Shown here in pieces: positions 26,378-35,265 of a stretch of 64,000 bases of DNA. The DNA lies in assembly GCA_017446685.1 (NCBI GenBank), contig JAFSQI010000054.1:62001-126000 (forward strand), written 5' to 3'. The stretch comes from Butyrivibrio sp. GTDB lineage: Bacteria; Bacillota; Clostridia; Lachnospirales; Lachnospiraceae. Every line of letters begins with the position of its first letter. Within the stretch, counting starts at the first letter, position 1. Below the pieces are notes generated by a model that saw nothing but the letters and a program-made list of their open reading frames with translations, was not told where the DNA came from and did no database searches. A program made the position numbers and the translations under genes.

Positions 26378-26408
26378 ATATAGGGAGCCAAATAATGGCT
26401 CCCTATAT
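26378..26408. other. perfect intercistronic hairpin between chemoreceptor gene and queA
   Basis: ATATAGGGAGCCA (26378-26390) and its exact complement (26396-26408) are separated by five bases. Neither side has a T-run, so it is a poor intrinsic terminator. A transcript-stabilising or processing role is possible. Confidence 0.6.
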
Positions 26409-26414
26409 GAATCT

Positions 26415-27380
26415 TTAATTATTTTTTAAAATTGGTTCAATCTGTGATACCAGATTGTCGATGTGTTCAAATACACTACTCTTGGTTGTACCAAGATTAT
26501 TAACTTTATCAAGCTGACTTACCAGCTCATCATATCTTCTGTTGATGTCATCAAAGCCGCCGCGGATTCTCTCAAGCTCATCTGTTGCATCCTCAGCAGT
26601 ATCCGAAATTTCTTTCTGAACTGCATTGGCGCCATTAGCACTTTGAATGATTTCATCAAAGGTTTTATTGGTTTCCTCAACCTCATTAAGACTTCTATCC
26701 ATCGCAGCAATGGAATTTTCCATGCTGATCGTGAGTTTCTCGCTCTCGGCTCCTGCATTATCGATTGATGCATTAACCTGATCGATCATTACTTTTATCT
26801 CATCTGCAAGCTCTCTAACCTCTGTTGCAACAACGGCAAATCCCTTACCTGCCGCACCTGCTCTGGCTGCCTCAATAGAAGCATTAAGTGCCAAAAGATT
26901 AGTCTGAGAGGCAATGTTGATGATTTTTTTCATATAATCTGAAATCTGTTCAACTGACTGTTTAAAGTTTTCAAATCCCAAAGCCATCTCATCGAAGCTT
27001 GCTCTTACCTCATTGGAACTGCTCTTAAGCTCTCCAACTTTATCCTGTGCATTTTGAACACTATTCAGGATATTAACCTTTACATCTTCAAATTTAGATG
27101 CACTCTGATTAACTTCAGCAAATTTCTCATTAAAGAGTTCCATCTGATCACGTAACTTGGCATTGGAATCAATGACATTCCCAATTGCAGTACCCATGTC
27201 GTGGATTTCAGTCAGAGAATTCACCTCATTGTTTACCAAATCCTTTTGGTAGGTCTTTATAGAATTGGCAATATAGACCAGTGAATCTTTCTTTTCCTTG
27301 AACTGTTCTATTTCAAGCTTTTCACGACTTACCGGAGCGCTTTCGACTTCTTCATTTTTCTTTGCAAAAAAATCAAACAT
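26415..27380 (-). CDS. soluble methyl-accepting chemotaxis-type signalling protein
   Basis: A 321-residue protein without transmembrane segments. The C-terminal two thirds are a coiled-coil MCP signalling domain, with the hairpin tip sequence [40 protein letters not shown] at about 155-195. The N-terminal 40 residues are short and charged, with no recognisable sensor. ATG 27401 is in frame but overlaps the FIST stop, whereas ATG 27380 directly follows AGGAGAG and is preferred. It is paired with the FIST-domain sensor encoded just upstream, which could supply the missing input module. It would signal through CheA/CheW, which lie elsewhere. Confidence 0.9.
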   Translation of the reverse strand: MFDFFAKKNEEVESAPVSREKLEIEQFKEKKDSLVYIANSIKTYQKDLVNNEVNSLTEIHDMGTAIGNVIDSNAKLRDQMELFNEKFAEVNQSASKFEDVKVNILNSVQNAQDKVGELKSSSNEVRASFDEMALGFENFKQSVEQISDYMKKIINIASQTNLLALNASIEAARAGAAGKGFAVVATEVRELADEIKVMIDQVNASIDNAGAESEKLTISMENSIAAMDRSLNEVEETNKTFDEIIQSANGANAVQKEISDTAEDATDELERIRGGFDDINRRYDELVSQLDKVNNLGTTKSSVFEHIDNLVSQIEPILKNN

Positions 27381-27393
27381 TTTTCTCTCTCCT

Positions 27394-28449
27394 TTATTCA
27401 AATACCACGCATGTCATGGTCTGGTTAACAAACTGTGTGTTATAATGCTCACCAAATCCTACAAGTCCGCAGGAAGTGCCAAGCGTACCAATCTTACCAA
27501 GGTACTGGTTTATTCCACCATTTTCCTGGAATACAAGGTATCTGAATATGCAGTTGACAGAGAAAATTGCTGACACGCTCGAAAAATCTCTTTTAATGCT
27601 ATCGATTGTGTTCTGAGCTACTTCAGCCATGTCTCTCATCTCCAGGATTGTGAGAATGTCTGAGTCATTGATCTGCCTGTATAATATTAGTCCGCTTCCG
27701 GAAACATCTTTAAGAGAAACAATGCAAACATCTTCTCCAACCATTTTTCCGAAAGGATTTTTGAAAGTCTGATCTACTATTTTTCCTTCCTGTGCACCTG
27801 TAAGCTGCATATAAACCTGTTTAGCAGGCTTTCCGTTTAGCTCTCCAAGATAATATTTGCTCTTATCGGTCTTGGATGCGATAAGCTGCAAATTGTCTTT
27901 TGGTGCATACAGATTTTCTTTATATGTTTTAACCTTACCCGTCTCATTCCTTATAACAGCAAAGGCCATTGCATCAGAGTAAATTTTTCCATTAACAGAT
28001 ACTTTACCGGCATCTGCTGTGGCTCCCATAATCTGAATGCCATATTTTTCTGTTATTCCGGATAATGTAGTAAGTACAGCTGCATCATTTCCGGAGCAAA
28101 AATCAATAATTGCAGTATTATTTTTTCCCGGCTTAACAGCCTCGACAGCGGCTTTTACCCTGTCAATATATCTTGCCGGTGCCTGGGATACATTCTCAAG
28201 AACATCCGTCTTAACAGTCACGCCATCAGTGAAGGCAGTAACGGAAACTCCCTTTTCAACAATTGTAGTACTATATCCCATAGCAATACAGCCAATGCTT
28301 GGGACACCCGGATATAATTTTTCTAATGTCGCAACGTTTTCCTCGAATTTTTCAGCGCTACTTGTCATTATAAGCAGTTTCGGATTTCTAAGTCCGCTAA
28401 CTGCCTCAGATACACTTCCGGAATTGCTCTTGCCATAATAGGTTTTCAT
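27394..28449 (-). CDS. FIST-domain sensory protein
   Basis: A 351-residue cytosolic protein with FIST_N (about 25-210) and FIST_C (about 215-345). [29 protein letters not shown] and [12 protein letters not shown] represent the N-terminal part. FIST_C ends with [27 protein letters not shown] and [23 protein letters not shown], the usual end with conserved Cys and Gly residues. FIST domains are thought to bind small ligands such as amino acids. The ribosome site AGGAGA before ATG 28449 sets the start. The chemoreceptor gene follows at once, so the two are probably a sensor and transducer pair. Confidence 0.88.
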   Translation of the reverse strand: MKTYYGKSNSGSVSEAVSGLRNPKLLIMTSSAEKFEENVATLEKLYPGVPSIGCIAMGYSTTIVEKGVSVTAFTDGVTVKTDVLENVSQAPARYIDRVKAAVEAVKPGKNNTAIIDFCSGNDAAVLTTLSGITEKYGIQIMGATADAGKVSVNGKIYSDAMAFAVIRNETGKVKTYKENLYAPKDNLQLIASKTDKSKYYLGELNGKPAKQVYMQLTGAQEGKIVDQTFKNPFGKMVGEDVCIVSLKDVSGSGLILYRQINDSDILTILEMRDMAEVAQNTIDSIKRDFSSVSAIFSVNCIFRYLVFQENGGINQYLGKIGTLGTSCGLVGFGEHYNTQFVNQTMTCVVFE

Positions 28450-28558
28450 AATCAATCTCCTTAAAAAATGATGATTGTAACCTATTTCATTTTACCATTT
28501 TTCGAAGAAAACGTTGCTACTATTACGTAAAAAATATATTAACTTTTAATAAATATAA

Positions 28559-30085
28559 TTATTCATTTCTGAAATCAATATTCTTAAGGAATGCAATATA
28601 TCCTCTGTAAGCTTCATAAAGGTCAGCTTTGTCAATTACTTCCCACGGTGCATGCATGTTAAGAACAGCAACACCTGAGTCAATAACATTCATTCCGTAA
28701 AGTGCAAGGATATAAGCGATTGTTCCGCCACCGCCAACATCTACTTTTCCAAGCTCAGCTGTCTGATAAACAATACCCTCGCCCTCAAATGCTCTTCTGA
28801 TTTCTGCAATATACTCAGCATTGGCATCATTTGAACCGGATTTTCCTCTTGAACCTGTAAACTTATTAAATACAAGACCATGTCCGAGGAAAGCTGCATT
28901 CTTTTTCTCAAAGCTTGATGCGTATGAAGGATCAAAACCGGCACTAACATCAGATGAAAGCATGCAAGAATTAGCAAGGCATCTTCTAAGTGCAAGATCT
29001 GAATATCCCTCTTTTGTAAGATTCATGAGTTCTGCTACAGCATTCTCAAAGAATCTGCTCTGCATTCCGGTAGCACCAACGCTTCCGATTTCTTCCTTAT
29101 CAACAAGAATGCAGCAGGCTGTTCTCTTAAGATCCTTTGCTTCAAGAATAGCTCTCATTGAAGGATATGCGCAAACTCTGTCGTCATGACCATAGCCAAG
29201 TACCATGGATCTGTCAAAGCCTGCATCTCTTGCCTTTCCTGCAGGAACTATCTCAAGCTCTGCAGAAATAAAATCTTCTTCCTCGATACCGTAAAGATCA
29301 TAAAGAATTGCCATTACACCACGCTTTACAGCCTTAGTAGCATCAATAGCATCTTTGATTTCCTTCTTTACGTATTCAGCAGCATACTTCTCGCCTTCTG
29401 TAAGATTATCCTCAGCTTTATCTTTCTCTTCAGCCTTTTCATCATCCTTGGCTGCCTTACCCTTGATCATAAGAGGTCTGTGACCAACAATTATATCAAG
29501 AGCCTCTCCTTCGATAACATTTGAAGCCTTTTTGCTAAGCTGATCTGCAGCAAGGTGAATAAGAAGATCAGAAATAAAGAATACAGGATCATCCTCATCC
29601 TCACCTACATTAAGCTGAACTGTTGTGCCATCCTTTTTGACAACTACACCGTGAAGGGCAAGAGGCATTGCAACATACTGATACTTCTTGATACCACCAT
29701 AGTAATGAGTATCAAGGAAAGCAAAACCACCATCCTCATATAAAGGATTCTGCTTAACATCAAGTCTTGGAGAATCAATGTGTGCACCAAGAATATTAAG
29801 ACCTGCCTCAAGTGGATCAGAACCAATCTGGAAAATAATGATAGACTTGTTCATCCATACTGAATAAACCTTATCGCCCTTCTTGAGCTTTGTCTTTCCA
29901 CCTATAAGAGTATTTAATTCTCTGTAACCTGCAGCCTCGATATCATTTACTATTGTATCGATTGCCTCTCTCTCTGTCTTTGATTCATTTAAGAAATTTT
30001 TGTAATCATCAGCAAATTCATAAACTGCCTTTAACTGAGTCTCATCATAGGACTCCCATACGTTTTTAACCTGCATATTCTGCAC
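28559..30085 (-). CDS. M18-family zinc aminopeptidase
   Basis: A 508-residue cocatalytic metallo-aminopeptidase of family M18 (aspartyl aminopeptidase and yeast Lap4 relatives). Metal and catalytic regions are visible: GAHIDSPRLDVKQNPLYE (His and Asp), VDKEEIGSVGATGMQSRF with the Glu-Glu pair, SSDVSAGFDPSYAS, and the final NMHAPWEVIDKADLYEAYRGY His. A charged insertion near residues 205-225 (Lys/Glu/Asp-rich) is peculiar to this branch. It removes N-terminal residues from peptides in the cytosol. AGGAGG precedes ATG 30085. It is transcribed alone, with the pheT terminator upstream. Confidence 0.93.
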   Translation of the reverse strand: MQNMQVKNVWESYDETQLKAVYEFADDYKNFLNESKTEREAIDTIVNDIEAAGYRELNTLIGGKTKLKKGDKVYSVWMNKSIIIFQIGSDPLEAGLNILGAHIDSPRLDVKQNPLYEDGGFAFLDTHYYGGIKKYQYVAMPLALHGVVVKKDGTTVQLNVGEDEDDPVFFISDLLIHLAADQLSKKASNVIEGEALDIIVGHRPLMIKGKAAKDDEKAEEKDKAEDNLTEGEKYAAEYVKKEIKDAIDATKAVKRGVMAILYDLYGIEEEDFISAELEIVPAGKARDAGFDRSMVLGYGHDDRVCAYPSMRAILEAKDLKRTACCILVDKEEIGSVGATGMQSRFFENAVAELMNLTKEGYSDLALRRCLANSCMLSSDVSAGFDPSYASSFEKKNAAFLGHGLVFNKFTGSRGKSGSNDANAEYIAEIRRAFEGEGIVYQTAELGKVDVGGGGTIAYILALYGMNVIDSGVAVLNMHAPWEVIDKADLYEAYRGYIAFLKNIDFRNE

Positions 30086-30098
30086 CTCCTGTTATTAT

Positions 30099-30137
30099 GA
30101 CAAATTAAGAGGATGACGTGTCATTTTCACATCATCC
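30099..30137 (-). terminator. probable terminator of pheST
   Basis: Arms 30137-30128 and 30120-30111 form a 10-base-pair stem with one mismatch, followed on the minus strand by TCTTAATTTG. It is about 90 bases beyond the pheT stop. The T-run is weak. Confidence 0.5.
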
Positions 30138-30228
30138 CCATATTATACGGAAAAATATTAAATAATTCCTCTTTTAAAGCATTATACTATTCTATGCATA
30201 AAATTCAATAGCATAAAATGTATTTTTA

Positions 30229-32652
30229 TTATGAACGAAGTTCAATGCCAAGTGACTCAAGACCATTCAGAATCTTCTTCATTGCTGAATTGATTTCATC
30301 GTCCTCAAGAGTCTTCTCCTTGTCTCTAAATGCAAGAGAATAAGCCATTGACTTAAATCCGCTCTTAATCTGAGCTCCTTCATAAATATCAAAAAGTTCA
30401 AGTGACTCAAGCTTTTTGCCGCCACGCTGACGTATCATCTTCTCGATATCGCCTGCAAGAACTGACTTCGGTACAACCATTGAGATGTCTCTTGTAACTG
30501 CAGGGAACTTGGCAATTCCTGTATAAACTGTATCAAATTTTGCATGAGCAACAACATGAGGCATATCAATAACTGCTACATAAACTCTTGTATCAATATC
30601 GTAGTTGTCACAAACAGCAGGATGAACCTCACCAAGATAGCCTATTACTTCACCGTCATAAACTACATTTGCCTGTCTTCCAGGATGAAGGAAAGTCTTG
30701 CCTGCTTCAGGATCATAGCTTACTTTATCAAGCATATGAACGCTATCAAGGAATTCCTCAACAACACCCTTCATTGTATAGAAATCGCCTTCACCGTAGA
30801 AGCCAAGAGTAAGCTGCATTCTCTCATCAGGAAGTTCTGTAAGAGGAAGGCTCTTTGGTACATAAATATTTCCCATCTCATAAAGACGAACATCTTTATT
30901 TCTACGATTATAGTTGGTAGCAAGGCTTGTAAGCATTCCGTTAAGAGGTATAGTTCTCATAATTGAGAAGTCTTCGCCAAGAGGGTTTGAAATCTTAATA
31001 GCCTGTCTCTCTTTTGCATCCTCAGGTAAAAGAAGCTTATCAAATACCTTGGGGCTTTCAAATGAATATGTATATCCCTGTGAAAATCCGCAGAACTGTG
31101 CAACTTCTCTTGCCTTCTTTTCTACTCGCATCTTGAAGGATATTCCACCTGTTGTAGCACTGTTCTTAGGAAGAGTTGTAGGAATCTTGTCATAACCAAA
31201 GAATCTTGCAACTTCTTCTGCAATATCACACATCTGATTAAGATCCTGTCTGAAAGAAGGTATGATAACTTCATCAGTTGCTGCATCATATTTAACTTCT
31301 TCTTTTTCAAGTATCTTTATCATATCTTCCTTGGAAATATCTGTTCCAAGAAGCTTATTGATTTTATCAGCCTGAAGTCCGATTCTCTTAAGAGGCTTAA
31401 TAGGAAGTCCCACCTGTACAACACCCGGAACAACCTTTCCGCATCCAAGCTCCTCAACAAGCTGACATGCTCTGTTTATAGCATCAAGAGCATTTGCCGG
31501 ATCAAGTCCTTTTTCAAAAATACCTGAAGCATCTGTACGAAGTCCGACTCTCTTTGAAGACTTTCTGATATTTGGTCCGTTAAATGTAGCAGCCTCGAAA
31601 AGAACTGTGTTTACATCGTCAGTGATCATTGAGTTCTCACCGCCCATGATTCCTGCAATTCCGACCTCTTTTTCTCCGTCACAGATCATAAGAACTTCAC
31701 TGTCAAGCTTTCTCTCCTGACCATCGAGAGTTACGAATGTATCTCCGTCAGAAGCTCTTTTTACAATAATCTTGTTGCCGGCAATAGTACTCATATCGTA
31801 AGCATGCATTGGCTGACCGTATTCCATCATAACATAGTTTGTAATATCAACCAGGTTATTGATAGGTCTGATTCCTACACTGGACAGCCTTCTCTGCATC
31901 CACTTTGGTGAAGGTGCAATCTTGATATCCTTGACTACTCTTGCGCAGTAATTTGTGCAAAGATCTGTATCCTTAATCTCAACACTTATCATGTCAGCTG
32001 CGTTTCCTTCAGCCTCTTCCTTAACTGTAACAACAGGAGGATTAAAAGGAAGATTGAAGGTTGCAGCAGTCTCTCTTGCAAGACCAATCATACTGTAGCA
32101 GTCAACTCTGTTAGAAGTAACTTCAAATTCAAAAACTGTATCATGAAGTCCCAATACTTCAACAGCATCTGCTCCTACCTCTGTATCCTCAGGGAAAATA
32201 TAAAGTCCCTCTTCAGGTGCTTCCGGATAAAAATCTCTTGTAGAGCCAAGTTCCTCGATTGAGCACATCATACCAGCAGAAGGTACTCCGCGAAGCTTTC
32301 CTGCCTTGATCTTGATTCCGCCTTCGGGAAGCGGGCCACCATCATGACCACCTGCAACTCTTCCTCCATCAAGAACTACAGGAACCTTGTCACCCTCTTT
32401 CATATTGTTGGCGCCGGTAACTATCTGAATTGTCTCTGTTCCTACATCGACCTGACAGATCACGAGCTTATTGGCATCAGGATGCTGCTCAATCTTCTTT
32501 ATCTGACCTACTACAATTTTATCAAGGTTCTTGTCCATGGGCTCGAATGTTTCCGTCTTGGTTCCGGAAAGTGTCATGGCGTCGAAATATTCCTGATCAG
32601 TGCAGTTTAAATCCGGTACATATGCTTTAATCCATGATTTGGATGTATTCAT
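30229..32652 (-). CDS. pheT: phenylalanyl-tRNA synthetase beta subunit
   Basis: An 807-residue beta chain of the alpha2-beta2 PheRS. Visible parts in order are an N-terminal region MNTSKSWIKAYVPDL, the EMAP-like tRNA-binding fold (VGQIKKIEQHPDANKLVICQVDVG at about 45-70), the B3/B4 editing domain with EVTSNRVDCYSMIGLARE, the B5 region, the catalytic-like core (YTYSFESP, NPLGEDFSIMRTIPLNGML) and the C-terminal anticodon-binding FDX-ACB domain (FPAVTRDISMVVP). The length is standard. It follows pheS by 43 bases and is controlled by the T-box upstream of pheS. Confidence 0.97.
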   Translation of the reverse strand: MNTSKSWIKAYVPDLNCTDQEYFDAMTLSGTKTETFEPMDKNLDKIVVGQIKKIEQHPDANKLVICQVDVGTETIQIVTGANNMKEGDKVPVVLDGGRVAGGHDGGPLPEGGIKIKAGKLRGVPSAGMMCSIEELGSTRDFYPEAPEEGLYIFPEDTEVGADAVEVLGLHDTVFEFEVTSNRVDCYSMIGLARETAATFNLPFNPPVVTVKEEAEGNAADMISVEIKDTDLCTNYCARVVKDIKIAPSPKWMQRRLSSVGIRPINNLVDITNYVMMEYGQPMHAYDMSTIAGNKIIVKRASDGDTFVTLDGQERKLDSEVLMICDGEKEVGIAGIMGGENSMITDDVNTVLFEAATFNGPNIRKSSKRVGLRTDASGIFEKGLDPANALDAINRACQLVEELGCGKVVPGVVQVGLPIKPLKRIGLQADKINKLLGTDISKEDMIKILEKEEVKYDAATDEVIIPSFRQDLNQMCDIAEEVARFFGYDKIPTTLPKNSATTGGISFKMRVEKKAREVAQFCGFSQGYTYSFESPKVFDKLLLPEDAKERQAIKISNPLGEDFSIMRTIPLNGMLTSLATNYNRRNKDVRLYEMGNIYVPKSLPLTELPDERMQLTLGFYGEGDFYTMKGVVEEFLDSVHMLDKVSYDPEAGKTFLHPGRQANVVYDGEVIGYLGEVHPAVCDNYDIDTRVYVAVIDMPHVVAHAKFDTVYTGIAKFPAVTRDISMVVPKSVLAGDIEKMIRQRGGKKLESLELFDIYEGAQIKSGFKSMAYSLAFRDKEKTLEDDEINSAMKKILNGLESLGIELRS

Positions 32653-32695
32653 TTTCTATTTCCTCACTTAACTTTATTTTTTATCAATAGTATTA

Positions 32696-33718
32696 TCAGA
32701 ACTGATTAAGGAATCTGATATCATTCTCATAAAGTAGTCTCATGTCATCGATTTCATATTTAAGAAGAGCGATTCTTTCAAGACCTACACCAAAAGCAAA
32801 TCCGGTATATTCATTAGGATCAATTCCGCTCATCTCCAAAACATGAGGATGTACCATTCCACATCCCAAAATCTCGATCCAGCCTTCTCCTTTACAGAAA
32901 CGGCATCCTTTTCCGCCACATTTAAAGCAGCTTACATCCATCTCAGCAGAAGGCTCTGTGAATGGGAAGTGGTGAGGTCTGAACTTAGTCTTTGTGTCAG
33001 GTCCAAAGAGCTGCTTGGCAAATTCTGCAAGTGTTCCCTTAAGATCAGCAAAAGTAACATCTTTATCTATTACAAGTCCTTCAACCTGGTGGAAAGAAGG
33101 AGAATGAGTTGCATCAACTTCATCGGCACGGAAAACTCTTCCCGGTGCGATCATCTTGATAGGAAGCTTGCCTTTCTCCATCTCATGCACCTGTGTTGAA
33201 GAAGTCTGTGTTCTAAGAAGGATATCTCCGCTTATATAAAATGTATCCTGTTCGTCCTTAGCAGGATGATCTGCAGGAATGTTAAGTGCTTCAAAGTTAT
33301 AATAATCTCTTTCAACCTCAGGACCTTCTGCCACTTCATAGCCCATTCCGATGAAAATTCTCTCAAGCTCTTCCAATGCAACATTATTTGGATGATTATG
33401 TCCAACCTTATTCTTTTTTGCAGGAAGAGTTACATCGATAACTTCAGCTTTAAGCTTGGCATCTCTTGCAGCAGCTTCCATTTTTGCCTTGGTTTCTTCA
33501 AGAACTTTTTCAATAGCTTCTCTTGTCTCATTTACAAGCTGACCAACTTTTGGTCTATCCTCAGGAGCTACATCCTTCATGCTTTTAAGAATGCCTGTAA
33601 GCTCACCTTTTTTACCAAGTACACTTACTCTGATCTCATTGAGTTTATCAAGGCCTTCAGACTGAGAAATCTGTCTTATAGCCTCCTCTCTGATCTTTTC
33701 AAGCTGTTCACTAATCAT
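32696..33718 (-). CDS. pheS: phenylalanyl-tRNA synthetase alpha subunit
   Basis: A 340-residue catalytic chain. It has an N-terminal coiled-coil arm (residues 1-85, with LGKKGELTGILKSMKDVAPEDRPKVGQLVNE), then class II motif 2 (GRVFRADEVDATHSPSFHQVEGLVID) and motif 3 (GFAFGVGLERIALLKYEIDDMR). A zinc-like CFKCGGKGCRFCKGEG segment at about 265-280 is characteristic of bacterial PheS of this group. The start ATG 33718 follows AAGGAG. It is the first gene of pheST, with a leader of about 370 bases containing a T-box. Confidence 0.97.
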   Translation of the reverse strand: MISEQLEKIREEAIRQISQSEGLDKLNEIRVSVLGKKGELTGILKSMKDVAPEDRPKVGQLVNETREAIEKVLEETKAKMEAAARDAKLKAEVIDVTLPAKKNKVGHNHPNNVALEELERIFIGMGYEVAEGPEVERDYYNFEALNIPADHPAKDEQDTFYISGDILLRTQTSSTQVHEMEKGKLPIKMIAPGRVFRADEVDATHSPSFHQVEGLVIDKDVTFADLKGTLAEFAKQLFGPDTKTKFRPHHFPFTEPSAEMDVSCFKCGGKGCRFCKGEGWIEILGCGMVHPHVLEMSGIDPNEYTGFAFGVGLERIALLKYEIDDMRLLYENDIRFLNQF

Positions 33719-33753
33719 TTTTTCTTTCTCCTTTTTAGGTAAATGCTCTACGC

Positions 33754-34088
33754 AAAAAAATCCCTTGCAAAGTATTTCTACTATGCAAGGGACGAATTAT
33801 TATTCCGCGGTACCACCCATGTTCCTGTCTATAAAATAAACAGGCTCTCAGTTTATTAATAGAAGCCCTTCAGGCTCTACTCTCCACTTAATCTGTAACG
33901 TAGACATACGTTCCAAGCTACTAAGATCATCTCCGATCACATTTTCACTCAGACAGCTCCGGTGCGAAAATTCCGCGATTGTTTCCTTTTGAAGCTCTCA
34001 GCCAGTGACTCCAATTCTCTTTAAAGGATTGACAATGCATCCCGAGGCAAAGCCTCACACCTTCATTGCTTTTAACTTATTCACTAAT
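33754..34088 (-). promoter_or_regulatory. T-box leader (tRNA-Phe responsive) with terminator
   Basis: The minus strand carries the T-box core GGGTGGTACCGCG at 33818-33806, stem I-type sequences around 34020-33890 and a terminator whose 10-base arms lie at 33793-33784 and 33770-33761, followed by TTTTTTT. Uncharged tRNA-Phe pairing with the specifier loop and T-box bulge would stabilise the antiterminator and allow pheST transcription. A TTC triplet near 33975 is a candidate specifier. Confidence 0.93.
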
Positions 34089-34093
34089 AAGTT

Positions 34094-34122
34094 ATTCTAT
34101 TTTGCAATGAGAGAATTGTCAA
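34094..34122 (-). promoter_or_regulatory. pheST promoter
   Basis: TTGACA (34122-34117), 17 bases, TAGAAT (34099-34094) on the minus strand. The transcript starts at about 34088 and enters the T-box leader at once. Confidence 0.85.
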
Positions 34123-34150
34123 GTATAAAAGAATAATGTATAGATTCTAA

Positions 34151-34396
34151 TCAGCAAAAATTTCCTTTATTTGCGAAATCACCAGACATAAGTTTGTTGT
34201 CAATATCCTTTTTATCACTTGCCATAAGCTTTGTAGCCTTGGGCTTTTGACCTGTCATAACTGCGCTTGATGCCTTTGGCTTTCCACCGTTTTCGCTTTC
34301 CTTGAAAACAAGGCTACTTGCCTTTCCAATATTTTTTCCACCTGTAACATTCTCAAGTTCATCATCATTCATCTGATTTAATTCCATTTTGCTCAT
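34151..34396 (-). CDS. small double-glycine leader peptide precursor
   Basis: An 81-residue peptide (from ATG 34396, after GAGGAGG) beginning MSKMELNQMNDDELENVTGG, a classical leader with the ELxxVxGG cleavage motif used by peptidase-containing ABC exporters. The following 61 residues are Lys- and Ser-rich (KASSLVFKESENGGKPKASSAV...), with one terminal Cys and no Trp or other features of a pore-forming bacteriocin. No modifying enzyme, immunity gene or exporter is nearby. It may be a secreted signal, an orphan bacteriocin-like peptide, or a non-exported protein using the same N-terminus. A frame extends upstream to 34432 but without a ribosome site. Confidence 0.72.
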   Translation of the reverse strand: MSKMELNQMNDDELENVTGGKNIGKASSLVFKESENGGKPKASSAVMTGQKPKATKLMASDKKDIDNKLMSGDFANKGNFC

Positions 34397-34545
34397 ATTT
34401 TTCCTCCTCGTAATGTCAAACATATGAATCATCTAAATGAACCACATTTTTTTATCATGTAAATCGTATTACATTTATTTATACGAACTTAAAAAACAAA
34501 TGGCAAAAAAAATAATTAATTTATTGGTTTAAGCTGATAATTTTT

Positions 34546-35190
34546 TTATGAAAAGAATACCTCTATGCCTATTCCTATAAGAATAAGACCGCCAATAATC
34601 TTGGCGTAACTTGCAAGTCTTGTTCCGAATGTAATGCCTAGTTTAAGCCCCACATGGCAAACTGCATAAGTAACAACTGCAATAATTCCCGCAGAAGCAA
34701 AAACCTGACCGTATGTATATTTAGAAATTGTAAAGCCTACGGAAAGGGCATCAATTGAAGTAGCTATGCCCTGCATAATAAGAACTTTATTTGAAACTGC
34801 TCCGGCATCCGGATCAATACCATATTTGCGACATTCTTTTATGTCGCATTTGCCGCAGTCATGATTGCCTTCACATTTCATCTCTGCTTTTCTATCCAGA
34901 CACCCCTCAATTAACATTTTAGAGCCGATTACAGCCAATAAAATCAAAGCGATCCATGGAATAAACTTTTGAAAGCCAAGAAACAAATTAGAGGCATTGT
35001 GGACCAAAAAGAAACCGATTACCGGCATTGCAAACTGAAAAAGAGCATATGTCCCGGCTATCTCCACTCTCCTCTTTTGACTCATCCTTGAATCTGCAAA
35101 GCCATTTGCAAGTGACACCGAAAAAGCATCCATTGCAAGGCCAAATCCCAGCATAATGCTGTTGAATAACAATAATAAATTTTCTGCCAT
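34546..35190 (-). CDS. mntP: manganese efflux pump MntP
   Basis: A 214-residue membrane protein with six hydrophobic segments. The two signature repeats of the family are present: GLAMDAFSVSLANGF near residue 18 and the corresponding TSIDALSVGFTIS near residue 145, each with the Asp thought to bind Mn2+. A Cys-rich cytosolic loop (CEGNHDCGKCDIKECRKYG) lies between them. It exports excess manganese. No yybP-ykoY riboswitch fits in the 75 bases upstream, so control here is by other means. AAGGTAGG precedes ATG 35190. Confidence 0.92.
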   Translation of the reverse strand: MAENLLLLFNSIMLGFGLAMDAFSVSLANGFADSRMSQKRRVEIAGTYALFQFAMPVIGFFLVHNASNLFLGFQKFIPWIALILLAVIGSKMLIEGCLDRKAEMKCEGNHDCGKCDIKECRKYGIDPDAGAVSNKVLIMQGIATSIDALSVGFTISKYTYGQVFASAGIIAVVTYAVCHVGLKLGITFGTRLASYAKIIGGLILIGIGIEVFFS

Positions 35191-35216
35191 AAAAAACCTA
35201 CCTTAAAATAATATGG

Positions 35217-35241
35217 AAAATGCGCACTTTTGGTGCGCATT
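35217..35241 (-). terminator. terminator of the GGDEF gene upstream of mntP
   Basis: AATGCGCAC/GTGCGCATT arms with a short loop are followed on the minus strand by TTTCC. It lies 25 bases past the stop of the GGDEF gene. The T-run is short, so partial read-through to mntP is possible. Confidence 0.6.
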
Positions 35242-35265
35242 AACATAATATCATCATATGAACTT

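Noticed and set aside
35191-35265. A manganese riboswitch upstream of mntP
   Set aside because: Only 75 bases separate the genes, and they hold a plain terminator hairpin.
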